Origin: Burkholderiales bacterium
GTDB taxonomy: Bacteria; Pseudomonadota; Gammaproteobacteria; Burkholderiales; Usitatibacteraceae
Assembly (NCBI GenBank): GCA_014378085.1
Contig: JACMOJ010000491.1
Coordinates: 1-11,726, forward strand
Length of the DNA stretch: 11,726 nt
Direction: 5' to 3'
The stretch's first letter is position 1; each line of letters begins with the position of its first letter. The notes under the pieces are model-generated. The model searched no databases. It was given only the letters and a program-made list of their open reading frames with translations, and was not told the DNA's origin. A program made the translations under genes and the position numbers. Shown piece after piece: positions 1 to 6,536 of the stretch.

Positions 1-366
1 CGCAGCGGTGCCAAGGCCGACCTGAATGCGGGCAAAGGCATCACGGCAATTAATCTCGGCTATGTGACGTCCGACCCGTTCTTCGGCATCACGCGCTTTG
101 TCGATAGTCGTTATATCGCGCCAAATGGCGTGAATTGGGGTGGCTACAACAATCCAAAAATCGATACCGCGCTGGATAAATTGCGCAGCAGTTTTGACAC
201 TAAAGTACAAGACGGACTCTTGGCAACGATTCACCAAACCATGGTCGATGAGTCGCTAATGATGTGGGCGGTTCACGACGTGAATCCGCATGTGCTGTCG
301 CCGAAAGTGAAGGGATTCATCCAGGCGCAGCATTGGTTTCAGGATTTGACAACGATCAAGATGTAA
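1..366 (+). CDS. Peptide-type ABC transporter substrate-binding protein, C-terminal end (partial)
   Basis: This reading frame is open from the first base of the window and ends with TAA at 364-366, giving the last 121 residues of a protein that starts upstream. The segment 'DPFFGITRFVDS ... NWGGYNNPKID' followed by a helical stretch and 'SPKVKGF' matches the C-terminal lobe of family 5 extracellular solute-binding proteins (OppA/DppA/NikA type), in which the 'N-W-x-x-Y-x-N-P-x-x-D' stretch precedes the last helices. The family delivers peptides, nickel chelates or other small solutes in the periplasm to a membrane permease. The two permeases and two ATPases directly downstream support this. 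The signal peptide and most of the ligand pocket lie outside the window, so the substrate cannot be guessed from this part. Confidence 0.88.
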   Translation, partial: RSGAKADLNAGKGITAINLGYVTSDPFFGITRFVDSRYIAPNGVNWGGYNNPKIDTALDKLRSSFDTKVQDGLLATIHQTMVDESLMMWAVHDVNPHVLSPKVKGFIQAQHWFQDLTTIKM

Positions 367-381
367 TTGACTTTGTATCAT

Positions 382-408
382 GGGTTGCGCGTCGATAATG
401 CGCAGCCC
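382..408 (+). other. Stem-loop between binding-protein gene and permease genes
   Basis: A 9-bp stem (382-390 with 400-408, one G-T wobble at 385/405) closes a 9-nt loop. It starts 15 nt after the binding-protein stop codon. Only a short T run follows (412-414), so it is at best a weak intrinsic terminator. In ABC operons such hairpins are known to protect the 3' end of the binding-protein mRNA or to reduce read-through, so that the binding protein outnumbers the membrane complex. That role here is inference from position. A second, weak 4-bp hairpin follows at 420-434. Confidence 0.55.
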
Positions 409-464
409 GCCTTTGCTTCGCCGGCTTTATCGGCATCGTTGCTTACCGTGTTGGAATTCTCTGA

Positions 465-1418
465 ATGCTGTCCTACCTGCTAAAGCGCCTGCTGTTCACG
501 GTGCCCATCGCGCTCGGCGTTACGCTAGTGTCGTTTATGCTGGTTTACATCGCGCCGGGTGACCCGTTGAATGCGATCGCCCCTGCTGATGCGCCAGCTG
601 AGGTGATTGACGCTCTCAAAAGTGCTTACGGGCTTGACCAGCCTGTGCCGGTGCAATACGGAAAATGGCTTTGGCGGGCAGTGCAGGGAGATTTAGGTAA
701 GTCAATTGCTTCAGGCCGCGAAGTCGCCAAAGAAGTCATCAGCGCAGTCAGCAACACCCTGCTTCTCGCGGGCGTCGCGGGGTTTTTCGGTGTCGCGCTA
801 GGCGGCATCCTCGGCGCGTTGGCTGGTTACTGGCACAAGGGATTCATCGACCGGTTTGCAACGGTGCTCTCGGTAATCGGCGTGAGCATTCCGCACTACT
901 GGCTGGGTCTGGTGCTCACCATTATTTTTTCGACATGGCTGGGCTGGTTCCCCGCAATGGGAGCGGGGCCGGGCGGATCTGCTGATTGGCAATTCGATAT
1001 TGAACACATCAAACATCTCGTATTGCCTGCGCTCACACTTTCAGTAATTCCGCTTGGCATCATCACCCGGACAGTGCGCGCACTGGTTGCGGACACGCTT
1101 GAACAGGAATTTGTGACGGCGCTCCGCGCGCGAGGTCTATCCAATCTGGCTGTGTTTAAACATGTTGCCAAGAACGCTGCGCCAACGATCTTGGCGGTGG
1201 CGGGTCTGCAGATCGGCTATCTAATGGGCGGCTCGATTTTGGTCGAAACTGTTTTTGCATGGCCGGGCACCGGTTTTCTGTTGAACACTGCCATCTTCCA
1301 ACGCGATATTCCGCTCCTTCAAGGCACGATTCTCGTGCTTTGTATGTTTTTCGTCTCGCTCAATTTATTTGTCGATATCTTGCAGTCGCTGATCGATCCG
1401 CGCATTGGTAGAGCATAG
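465..1418 (+). CDS. Peptide-type ABC transporter permease, DppB/OppB-like
   Basis: This 317-residue inner-membrane permease has the usual length for DppB. The N-terminus 'MLSYLLKRLLFTVPIALGVTLVSF' is the classic first membrane helix of the family, followed by 'APGDP' and the periplasmic 'YGLDQPVPVQYGKWL' stretch at about 55-69. Further hydrophobic segments lie near 98-121, 134-160, 186-206, 240-262 and 285-307. The EAA loop that docks with the ATPases is at about 215-235 (E-F-V-T-A-L-R-A-R-G-L). The C-terminus 'DPRIGRA' is typical. A weak Shine-Dalgarno (GGA at 453-455) lies 9 nt before the ATG. It would form a heterodimer with the next gene's product. The substrate class (dipeptide, oligopeptide, glutathione or other) cannot be read from the permease alone. 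Confidence 0.93.
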   Translation: MLSYLLKRLLFTVPIALGVTLVSFMLVYIAPGDPLNAIAPADAPAEVIDALKSAYGLDQPVPVQYGKWLWRAVQGDLGKSIASGREVAKEVISAVSNTLLLAGVAGFFGVALGGILGALAGYWHKGFIDRFATVLSVIGVSIPHYWLGLVLTIIFSTWLGWFPAMGAGPGGSADWQFDIEHIKHLVLPALTLSVIPLGIITRTVRALVADTLEQEFVTALRARGLSNLAVFKHVAKNAAPTILAVAGLQIGYLMGGSILVETVFAWPGTGFLLNTAIFQRDIPLLQGTILVLCMFFVSLNLFVDILQSLIDPRIGRA

Positions 1419-1420
1419 GG
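1417..1420 (+). promoter_or_regulatory. Ribosome binding site supporting a TTG start
   Basis: AGGG overlaps the stop codon of the upstream permease (TAG, 1416-1418) and sits 7 nt before the TTG at 1428. This spacing favours the TTG over the in-frame ATG at 1458, which has no purine-rich site at a comparable distance. Confidence 0.5.
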
Positions 1421-1427
1421 CCGAACT

Positions 1428-2354
1428 TTGACGACGGCTAACGCAAATACTTCTTCAATGGCCACGGCTCCCGTATCGCGTTCCGAGCCGATGACCCCCG
1501 CTGCGGCCCCTAATGGCGGCGGATACTGGGTCGGCGTCCTGCGCAAACTAATTCGCGATCCGGTTGCACTCGGCAGCGGCTTGGTGCTGTTGACGATTTT
1601 GGTCTGCGCCGTTTTTGCCCCTTGGCTGGCACCCGCCGATCCTTACAAAGGTAGCATGCTGCAGCGCCTTTTACCGATCGGAACCCCGGCTCACCTGTTG
1701 GGTACGGATGAACTCGGGCGCGACATGTTGACTAGGCTCATGTACGGCGGTCGCCTATCCTTGCTGATGGGGGTCGTTCCCGTACTATCTGCGTTTGTCA
1801 TTGGCACCACCATCGGTCTCATTGCCGGTTATGTGGGTGGCCGCATCAATATGTTGACGATGCGCACCCTTGATGTCTTTTACGCATTCCCCTCGGTGCT
1901 GCTCGCGGTGGCAGTGGCTGGCGCGTTGGGGCCAGGCATGAGCAATTGTCTCATTGCACTCACGCTCGTATTTGTTCCGCAGGTGGTACGGATTGCCGAA
2001 AGTGTCACCACGCAAGTGCGCCGACTGGATTATGTTGAGGCGGCACGCATGAGTGGCGCTAGCGTGTTCTCGATCATCCGCGTGCATGTTCTGGGCAATG
2101 TTCTTGGCCCCGTATTCGTCTACGCGACTGGTTTGTTGAGCGTGAGCATGATTCTTGGCTCGGGACTTTCGTTTCTGGGATTAGGCGTGAAACCACCGGA
2201 GCCAGAATGGGGCTTAATGCTGAATACGTTGCGCTCCGCGATCTTCCGCAACCCTTGGGTTGCCGCGCTTCCCGGGGCATTTATTTTTGTGACTTCAATC
2301 GCTTTCAATTTGCTCGCTGACAGCGTTCGTTCAGCAATGGATATCCGCAAATGA
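1428..2354 (+). CDS. Peptide-type ABC transporter permease, DppC/OppC-like
   Basis: This 308-residue partner permease has the DppC signature 'HLLGTDELGRDMLTRLMYGG' at about 89-108, where the domain begins after a first membrane helix (about 48-68). The EAA loop is at about 201-224 (D-Y-V-E-A-A-R-M-S-G-A-S). Late motifs 'LSFLGLGVKPPEPEWG' (about 247-262) and the C-terminus 'NLLADSVRSAMDIRK' are standard for the family. The first 30 residues are low-complexity (Ala, Thr, Ser, Pro), a common cytoplasmic tail, so the start is not fixed by homology. I chose TTG at 1428 because of the ribosome site at 1417-1420; ATG at 1458 is the alternative. It lies 9 nt after the DppB-like gene, and its stop overlaps the next start (ATGA, 2351-2354), indicating an operon with translational coupling. 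Confidence 0.92.
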   Translation: MTTANANTSSMATAPVSRSEPMTPAAAPNGGGYWVGVLRKLIRDPVALGSGLVLLTILVCAVFAPWLAPADPYKGSMLQRLLPIGTPAHLLGTDELGRDMLTRLMYGGRLSLLMGVVPVLSAFVIGTTIGLIAGYVGGRINMLTMRTLDVFYAFPSVLLAVAVAGALGPGMSNCLIALTLVFVPQVVRIAESVTTQVRRLDYVEAARMSGASVFSIIRVHVLGNVLGPVFVYATGLLSVSMILGSGLSFLGLGVKPPEPEWGLMLNTLRSAIFRNPWVAALPGAFIFVTSIAFNLLADSVRSAMDIRK

Positions 2355-3424
2355 CCGCTGCTGTCATGACCGATAGATTGGCAGCAGCACCCGACCGTGG
2401 TGGGCCCGCACAGCCGTTGTTAGTCGTCCGGGGTCTTAAAAAATACTTCAAAATGCGGTCAAATCTTTTCGAGCGAGAAGCGAAATTTGTCCATGCAGTT
2501 GATGGCATCGACTTTTCAATCGCAAAAGGTACAACGCTCGGCATTGTTGGCGAATCTGGCTGCGGCAAGTCGACGACCGCGCGACTCATTGCGAAATTGA
2601 TGCCGCCTGATAGTGGAGAACTTATATTTGACGGCGAGGGTGTTGGTGAATTTGGCGGACTTGAACTCAAAACCTTTAGACGCCAGCTGCAAATGGTGTT
2701 CCAAGATTCGTTTGCGTCGCTTAATCCGCGCCTGACCATTTTAGAGACAATCGCCTATGGGCCGAAAGTTCACGGCCTTAAGCAGGCGGCCGCAACACAG
2801 CGTGCGCGTCAGCTCATGTTGCGCGTTGGCCTTGATCCCGATCAGTTCGGCGCGCGTTATCCATATGAGCTTTCCGGCGGCCAGCGGCAACGCATCAACA
2901 TTGCGCGCGCGCTGGCATTCGAGCCACGTCTTGTCATCCTGGATGAGGCGGTTGCCGCGCTGGATAAATCGGTGCAGGCGCAAGTACTAAATCTGCTGCA
3001 GGAACTCAAAGCAGAGCATCAATTGACGTATTTATTTATCTCGCATGATTTGCATGTGGTGCACTACATGTGCGACGAAGTCATGGTGATGTATTTGGGC
3101 CAAATCGTCGAAATTGGTCCGGTTGCCGAGATCTATGATCGTGCGTTGCATCCTTATACCCGAGCGTTATTGTCTGCAGTCCCATCGATGGACCCCGCGC
3201 ACCGCACGCAACGGCCGCCGCTCGTCGGTGACCCACCGAATCCGATTAACCCCCTACCGGGGTGTCGCTTTCGCGACCGGTGTCCGCATGCGGACGCGGT
3301 CTGCACGGCGCGTGCGCCTGCTCTCGCGACGAGCATTGGCCATTCCGCACACCGGATCGCGTGTCACTTGTATGATCCCGCATCTGGTCATCGCGAGGCG
3401 CAATCCATGGGTCAATTGCAATGA
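2351..3424 (+). CDS. Peptide-type ABC transporter ATPase, DppF/OppF-like
   Basis: This 357-residue ATPase energises uptake from the cytoplasmic face. Visible elements in order are: Walker A GESGCGKST at 67-75, Q-loop Q118, signature LSGGQ at 174-178, Walker B with D198 and E199 followed by the D-loop, and switch H232. The C-terminal oligopeptide-transporter extension has 'HPYTRALLSAVP' (267-278) and the four-cysteine pattern C305, C311, C318, C338 (GCRFRDRCP ... ACHL). The residue after the catalytic Glu is Ala (D-E-A) rather than the common Pro of D-E-P, which should not stop catalysis. LSGGQ and the N-terminal 'GLKKYFKMRSNLF' stretch point to the F-type subunit. The start at 2351 overlaps the permease stop, and the end overlaps the next start by ATGA. 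Confidence 0.93.
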   Translation: MTAAVMTDRLAAAPDRGGPAQPLLVVRGLKKYFKMRSNLFEREAKFVHAVDGIDFSIAKGTTLGIVGESGCGKSTTARLIAKLMPPDSGELIFDGEGVGEFGGLELKTFRRQLQMVFQDSFASLNPRLTILETIAYGPKVHGLKQAAATQRARQLMLRVGLDPDQFGARYPYELSGGQRQRINIARALAFEPRLVILDEAVAALDKSVQAQVLNLLQELKAEHQLTYLFISHDLHVVHYMCDEVMVMYLGQIVEIGPVAEIYDRALHPYTRALLSAVPSMDPAHRTQRPPLVGDPPNPINPLPGCRFRDRCPHADAVCTARAPALATSIGHSAHRIACHLYDPASGHREAQSMGQLQ

Positions 3425-4416
3425 GCAGCGCTGAGGCGCCATTGGTTTCGGTGCGCAATCTCAGCGTGGAATTCCACGGCCATCGAAAAGCCGCGGCGCT
3501 GAGCAACGTGAGTTTTGATCTCCGTGCGGGCGAAGTCATGGGGCTGCTCGGCGAATCAGGTTCTGGCAAAAGCGTTACGCTTCGCACCCTGTTAAAGCTG
3601 CATCCGACCCGCACGACGCGGGTCACTGGGGCGATAGAAGTTGGTGGACTCGATGTGATTTCGCTGACGGGTCGCGCACTCGAAAAGTACCGCGGCGGGA
3701 TTGCTTCAATGATTTTCCAAGAGCCGGGCTTGGCATTCGACCCCGTGTACACCATCGGCCAACAAATTACGGAATGCATTCGTGCGCACGAACCGATTGG
3801 CGAAGCGGAGGCTTGTGCAGAAGCGCTTCGGATGCTGGAGCGCGTGCAGATTCCGCAGGCCAAGCGCCGCTACGATGCGTACCCGCACGAGATGTCCGGC
3901 GGCATGCGCCAGCGCGCGATGATCGCCTTGGCACTGTCATGTAAACCAAAGTTGCTGCTTGCGGATGAACCGACAACCGCGCTCGACGCAACGGTGCAAA
4001 TTCAGATTTTGCTGTTGCTGCGCGAATTGCAGCGCGAGTCCGGCATGGCCGTCATCTTCGTCACCCACGATATCGGGGCGGCCATTGAGGTCGCTGATCG
4101 CATCGCCATCATGTATGCGGGACGAATTGTTGAAGACAATGCGGTTGCAGAGATGGTGACGGCACCACGTCACCCCTATAGCGCTGGGCTGTTGGCCTCT
4201 ACCGTAGGAAGCGAAAACCGCGGCAAGCCGCTGACTGTCATTGCCGGTTCGCCGCCGGATTTGTCGGCGCTCCCGTCAGGCTGTAGCTTCGCCCCCCGCT
4301 GCCAAAGGGCAACGGCGCAATGCGCCGCCGAGGCTCCCCCGGTTGAACGCGTGCACAATGCCACCGTTGCCTGCTGGCATCCAATTGGAAGTGTCGCATC
4401 ACCTCAGCTCGCCTAA
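3421..4416 (+). CDS. Peptide-type ABC transporter ATPase, DppD/OppD-like
   Basis: This is the second ATPase, 331 residues. Walker A is GESGSGKS at 44-51, with Q-loop Q100. The signature is the D-type variant MSGGM-R-Q-R at 158-165. Walker B ends in D182-E183-P184 and switch H216 follows. The C-terminal extension has '[10 protein letters not shown]' (251-260) and cysteines 288, 294, 301 and 318, matching the spacing in the F-type partner. It should pair with the preceding ATPase as a heterodimer, each contributing to two ATP sites. No good Shine-Dalgarno precedes the ATG, consistent with coupling through the ATGA overlap. The order F-then-D is the reverse of the E. coli dpp operon. Confidence 0.93.
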   Translation: MSSAEAPLVSVRNLSVEFHGHRKAAALSNVSFDLRAGEVMGLLGESGSGKSVTLRTLLKLHPTRTTRVTGAIEVGGLDVISLTGRALEKYRGGIASMIFQEPGLAFDPVYTIGQQITECIRAHEPIGEAEACAEALRMLERVQIPQAKRRYDAYPHEMSGGMRQRAMIALALSCKPKLLLADEPTTALDATVQIQILLLLRELQRESGMAVIFVTHDIGAAIEVADRIAIMYAGRIVEDNAVAEMVTAPRHPYSAGLLASTVGSENRGKPLTVIAGSPPDLSALPSGCSFAPRCQRATAQCAAEAPPVERVHNATVACWHPIGSVASPQLA

Positions 4417-4428
4417 CAGCGCGACACT
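4390..4428 (+). repeat. Inverted repeat spanning the ATPase stop codon
   Basis: A perfect 8-bp inverted repeat, AGTGTCGC (4390-4397) and GCGACACT (4421-4428), is separated by 23 nt that contain the TAA stop at 4414-4416. No T run follows, so it does not look like an intrinsic terminator. It could act as an mRNA 3'-end structure or a binding site, or be chance. Confidence 0.4.
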
Positions 4429-4431
4429 ACA

Positions 4432-4453
4432 TTACTTACCACTTACTTGCCAC
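4432..4453 (+). repeat. Tandem 11-nt direct repeat before the hydrolase gene
   Basis: TTACTTACCAC (4432-4442) is followed immediately by TTACTTGCCAC (4443-4453), differing at one position. The pair ends 9 nt before the chosen start of the hydrolase gene, where a ribosome site would be expected; no Shine-Dalgarno sequence is seen there. It may be an operator-like element or a simple slippage duplication. Confidence 0.45.
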
Positions 4454-4462
4454 CGCACGCTT

Positions 4463-6058
4463 ATGTTGAATACTGCCCGCGCCACCAACGCCATGGCTGT
4501 GGCACCGCACCACCTAGCTGCACAGTCGGCGCTCGCGGTAATGCGCGACGGTGGCAATGCGATTGAAGCCATGATTGCCGCTGCGGCAACGATCGCGGTC
4601 GTTTATCCGCATATGAATGGTATCGGTGGAGATTCATTTTGGCTGGTGGTGCCGCCAGAAGGCGAGCCGTCGGCCATTGACGCCTGCGGTGCCGCAGCCC
4701 GTGCGGCCACAATCGAGGCGTACCGGTCGCGAGGCCATATCGCGATTCCCATCCGTGGCCCGCTCGCGGCCAACACCGTTGCGGGCACCATCGGCGGCTG
4801 GCACGAAGCGCAACGGCTTGCGGCAGAGCGGGGTGGCGTTCAGTCCACCGCCAGGCTACTGCGAGACGCCATTGACTACGCGAGCGACGGCGTGGCCGTG
4901 ACCGAAAGCCAGCAACGCTCCACTGCGGCTAAGTTCGCCGAACTCGCGTCGCAGCCGGGCTATTCAGAAACGTTTTTGATTGATGGCCGGCTACCCGTCG
5001 CGGGCGAGCGGTTCAAACAGCCACGTATGGCAGCGACCTTACAGCAACTTGCTGCTGAGGGACTGGAAAGTTTTTATCGCGGACGGCTGGCAACGCGTAT
5101 TGCCGAGGACCTTAGTGCCGTGGGCAGTTTGGTGTCGTGGGAAGACTTGGCGGCTAACTACGCGACGCGAAAAACACCGCTACACGTCGAGCACTCGCAA
5201 GGACGGCTGTTTAATATGACGCCGCCGACGCAAGGCGTGGTTTCGCTCGCCATTCTCGGGGTGCTTGATCGCGTTGGACTCGCTTCGGTAGCAGCGGACA
5301 GCGCAGACCATGTGCATCTTGTGGTTGAAGCAACCAAGCAAGCGTTCAAATTGCGCGATCAATTTGTTACTGATCCAGCTGAAATGAAGGTGGCACCACA
5401 ATCGCTGCTTGCCAGTAAACGGTTAGATGACATGGCCGCAAACATTGATCCAATGCACGCAGCCGCATGGGGCAGTGGGCGCGGCCCCGGAGACACGATT
5501 TGGATGGGGGTGGTCGATAGCAGCGGTGTCGCAGTGTCATTTATTCAAAGCATCTATCACGAGTTTGGCAGCGGTGTGGTGCTGCCTTCGACTGGTATCA
5601 ATTGGCAGAACCGCGGCGCGTCGTTTAGCCTGGATGCGAATGCACTACTGGCATTGAGGCCAGGCAAGAAGCCGTTTCACACCTTGAACCCCGCAGCGGC
5701 AAGACTCAACGACGGCCGTACGATGGTCTATGGCACCATGGGCGGCGACGGACAGCCACAAACCCAAGCAGCGGTGTTCACGCGCTACGTGGTGTTTGGT
5801 CAGCGATTACAGGCAGCAATCACGGCACCGCGTTGGTTACTGGGCCGGACATGGGGGCAGAGCACTGAAACGCTCAAGCTAGAAAATCGTTTTCCCGATG
5901 CCGTCGTCACAGAGCTGATGCGCCGCGGGCACGATGTCGAGCTTCTGTTGCCCTTTGATGAGACGATGGGTCACGCCGGTGCGATTGTGCGACACCCGGA
6001 CGGCACGCTTGAAGGTGCTAGTGACCCAAGGTCTGATGGTGGCGTTGCGGCCTGCTAA
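4463..6058 (+). CDS. Gamma-glutamyltranspeptidase-superfamily Ntn-hydrolase (YwrD/HpxW-like)
   Basis: This 531-residue protein belongs to the GGT family, N-terminal-nucleophile hydrolases that cleave themselves into two subunits. The large-subunit hallmark is 'DGGNAIEAMIAAAATIAVVYPHMNGIGGDSFWL' in pieces at about 29-61. The predicted cleavage site is D344-T345 in G-D-T-I-W-M-G-V-V-D, so T345 would be the nucleophile and the small subunit would be about 187 residues. G427-G428 match the oxyanion-hole glycines. Two substrate features of true GGT are absent: the Arg-containing 'F-R-E-x-A-P' segment is D-A-C-G-A-A-A at about 73-79, and the 'S-S-M-S-P' stretch is 'H-T-L-N-P' at 406-410. This resembles relatives such as YwrD and the oxamate amidohydrolase HpxW, so an amide or acyl-peptide substrate other than gamma-glutamyl is likelier. 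No signal peptide is visible, so it should be cytoplasmic. I start at ATG 4463 because family similarity begins there; the frame stays open back to 4241, inside the ATPase gene. Confidence 0.85.
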   Translation: MLNTARATNAMAVAPHHLAAQSALAVMRDGGNAIEAMIAAAATIAVVYPHMNGIGGDSFWLVVPPEGEPSAIDACGAAARAATIEAYRSRGHIAIPIRGPLAANTVAGTIGGWHEAQRLAAERGGVQSTARLLRDAIDYASDGVAVTESQQRSTAAKFAELASQPGYSETFLIDGRLPVAGERFKQPRMAATLQQLAAEGLESFYRGRLATRIAEDLSAVGSLVSWEDLAANYATRKTPLHVEHSQGRLFNMTPPTQGVVSLAILGVLDRVGLASVAADSADHVHLVVEATKQAFKLRDQFVTDPAEMKVAPQSLLASKRLDDMAANIDPMHAAAWGSGRGPGDTIWMGVVDSSGVAVSFIQSIYHEFGSGVVLPSTGINWQNRGASFSLDANALLALRPGKKPFHTLNPAAARLNDGRTMVYGTMGGDGQPQTQAAVFTRYVVFGQRLQAAITAPRWLLGRTWGQSTETLKLENRFPDAVVTELMRRGHDVELLLPFDETMGHAGAIVRHPDGTLEGASDPRSDGGVAAC

Positions 6059-6323
6059 CGTGGCACGATTACACCGCGCCACCCCCGCTGCCGATGCGGC
6101 ACCGTTGCGTCGGAGGCCTCTAACACCGCGAGCAGTAACATAGCGATGACGTAAGCAGGCTACCATCAGACCTATGAACATCAGCTTCTGGCTTCGCGCC
6201 GTTGACGCACATTCGGTAATTTAGATCGCCATTCGGCGGGGTTTTCCAAGCAAAAAGCCTCTAAACACGCCGCCAGCGCTTGTGTTCTACAATGCGTAAC
6301 TTTTAAAAACGCTAACATTGTTT

Positions 6324-6341
6324 CTCCGGCGAAAGCCGGGG
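6324..6341. repeat. REP-like extragenic hairpin
   Basis: CCGGC-GAAA-GCCGG (6326-6339) forms a 5-bp stem with a GAAA loop, extended to 7 bp by one T-G and one C-G pair (6324-6341). Its form matches the small repeats of the type 'TTCCGGCGAAAGCCGG' scattered between genes in many beta- and gammaproteobacteria. Only one copy lies in this window, so repetitiveness is inferred from the pattern, not shown. Confidence 0.5.
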
Positions 6342-6382
6342 CCTCCGTTTTCATGCAGTATTCGTGACTTGAAAAACTTGGA

Positions 6383-6400
6383 TAGCGGCCTTTGCCGCTA
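6383..6400 (+). other. Perfect 7-bp stem-loop
   Basis: TAGCGGC (6383-6389) pairs with GCCGCTA (6394-6400) across a 4-nt loop. A five-T run comes at 6409-6413, 8 nt after the stem, which is too far for a standard intrinsic terminator, although 3'-end formation is possible. It lies 136 bp before the ycaO start. Confidence 0.4.
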
Positions 6401-6440
6401 CGGCAGAGTTTTTAGACGTTGCCAATGAAAGTGGACGACG

Positions 6441-6460
6441 CGCCTGCAACGGCCTGCAAC
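6441..6460. repeat. Tandem 10-nt direct repeat upstream of ycaO
   Basis: CGCCTGCAAC (6441-6450) is followed directly by GGCCTGCAAC (6451-6460), nine of ten bases identical. It is in the likely control region of ycaO, about 75-95 bp before its start. The function is unknown. Confidence 0.45.
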
Positions 6461-6536
6461 ACGCGCAAATATTTTTTGCTACGTTCCCGCTTCCGGGTGC
6501 GTACCATAATGCTTTCCCGCAATGACAAAGATAACC

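Larger units (their letters stand above)
6059..6521. other. Intergenic region upstream of ycaO
   Basis: No credible gene is seen in this 463-bp stretch; possible frames are short and compositionally poor. It contains a REP-like hairpin (6324-6341), a perfect hairpin (6383-6400) and a tandem 10-nt repeat (6441-6460), which are listed separately. A small hairpin at 6227-6238 followed by GGGTTTT is a poor candidate terminator for the upstream operon. A small CCCG/CGGG hairpin lies at 6486-6497, and TTCCCGC occurs at 6484-6490 and again exactly 30 bp later at 6514-6520. CATAAT at 6505-6510 could be a -10 element for ycaO, but no good -35 stands at the right distance, so the promoter is not assigned. 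Confidence 0.6.

Noticed and set aside
3246..3863. A 205-codon open frame on the minus strand across the junction of the two ATPase genes
   Set aside because: It lies opposite two ATPases with complete motifs, is rich in Arg, Ser and Pro, and shows no recognisable domain; it is a shadow of GC-rich coding sequence.
4241..4462. A longer start for the GGT-like hydrolase inside the preceding ATPase gene
   Set aside because: The added 74 residues are Arg- and Pro-rich, lack family similarity and overlap the ATPase by more than 170 bases. Family similarity begins just after ATG 4463.
6476..6510. Sigma-70 promoter for ycaO (TTGCTA with CATAAT)
   Set aside because: The spacer would be 23 bp, and the alternative -35 TTCCCG gives 15 bp with a poor match, so no promoter is called.
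6059..6521. Possible RiPP precursor peptide next to ycaO
   Set aside because: No short frame with a leader-like start and a Cys/Ser/Thr-rich core is evident, and the YcaO is of the E. coli type rather than an azoline-forming type.
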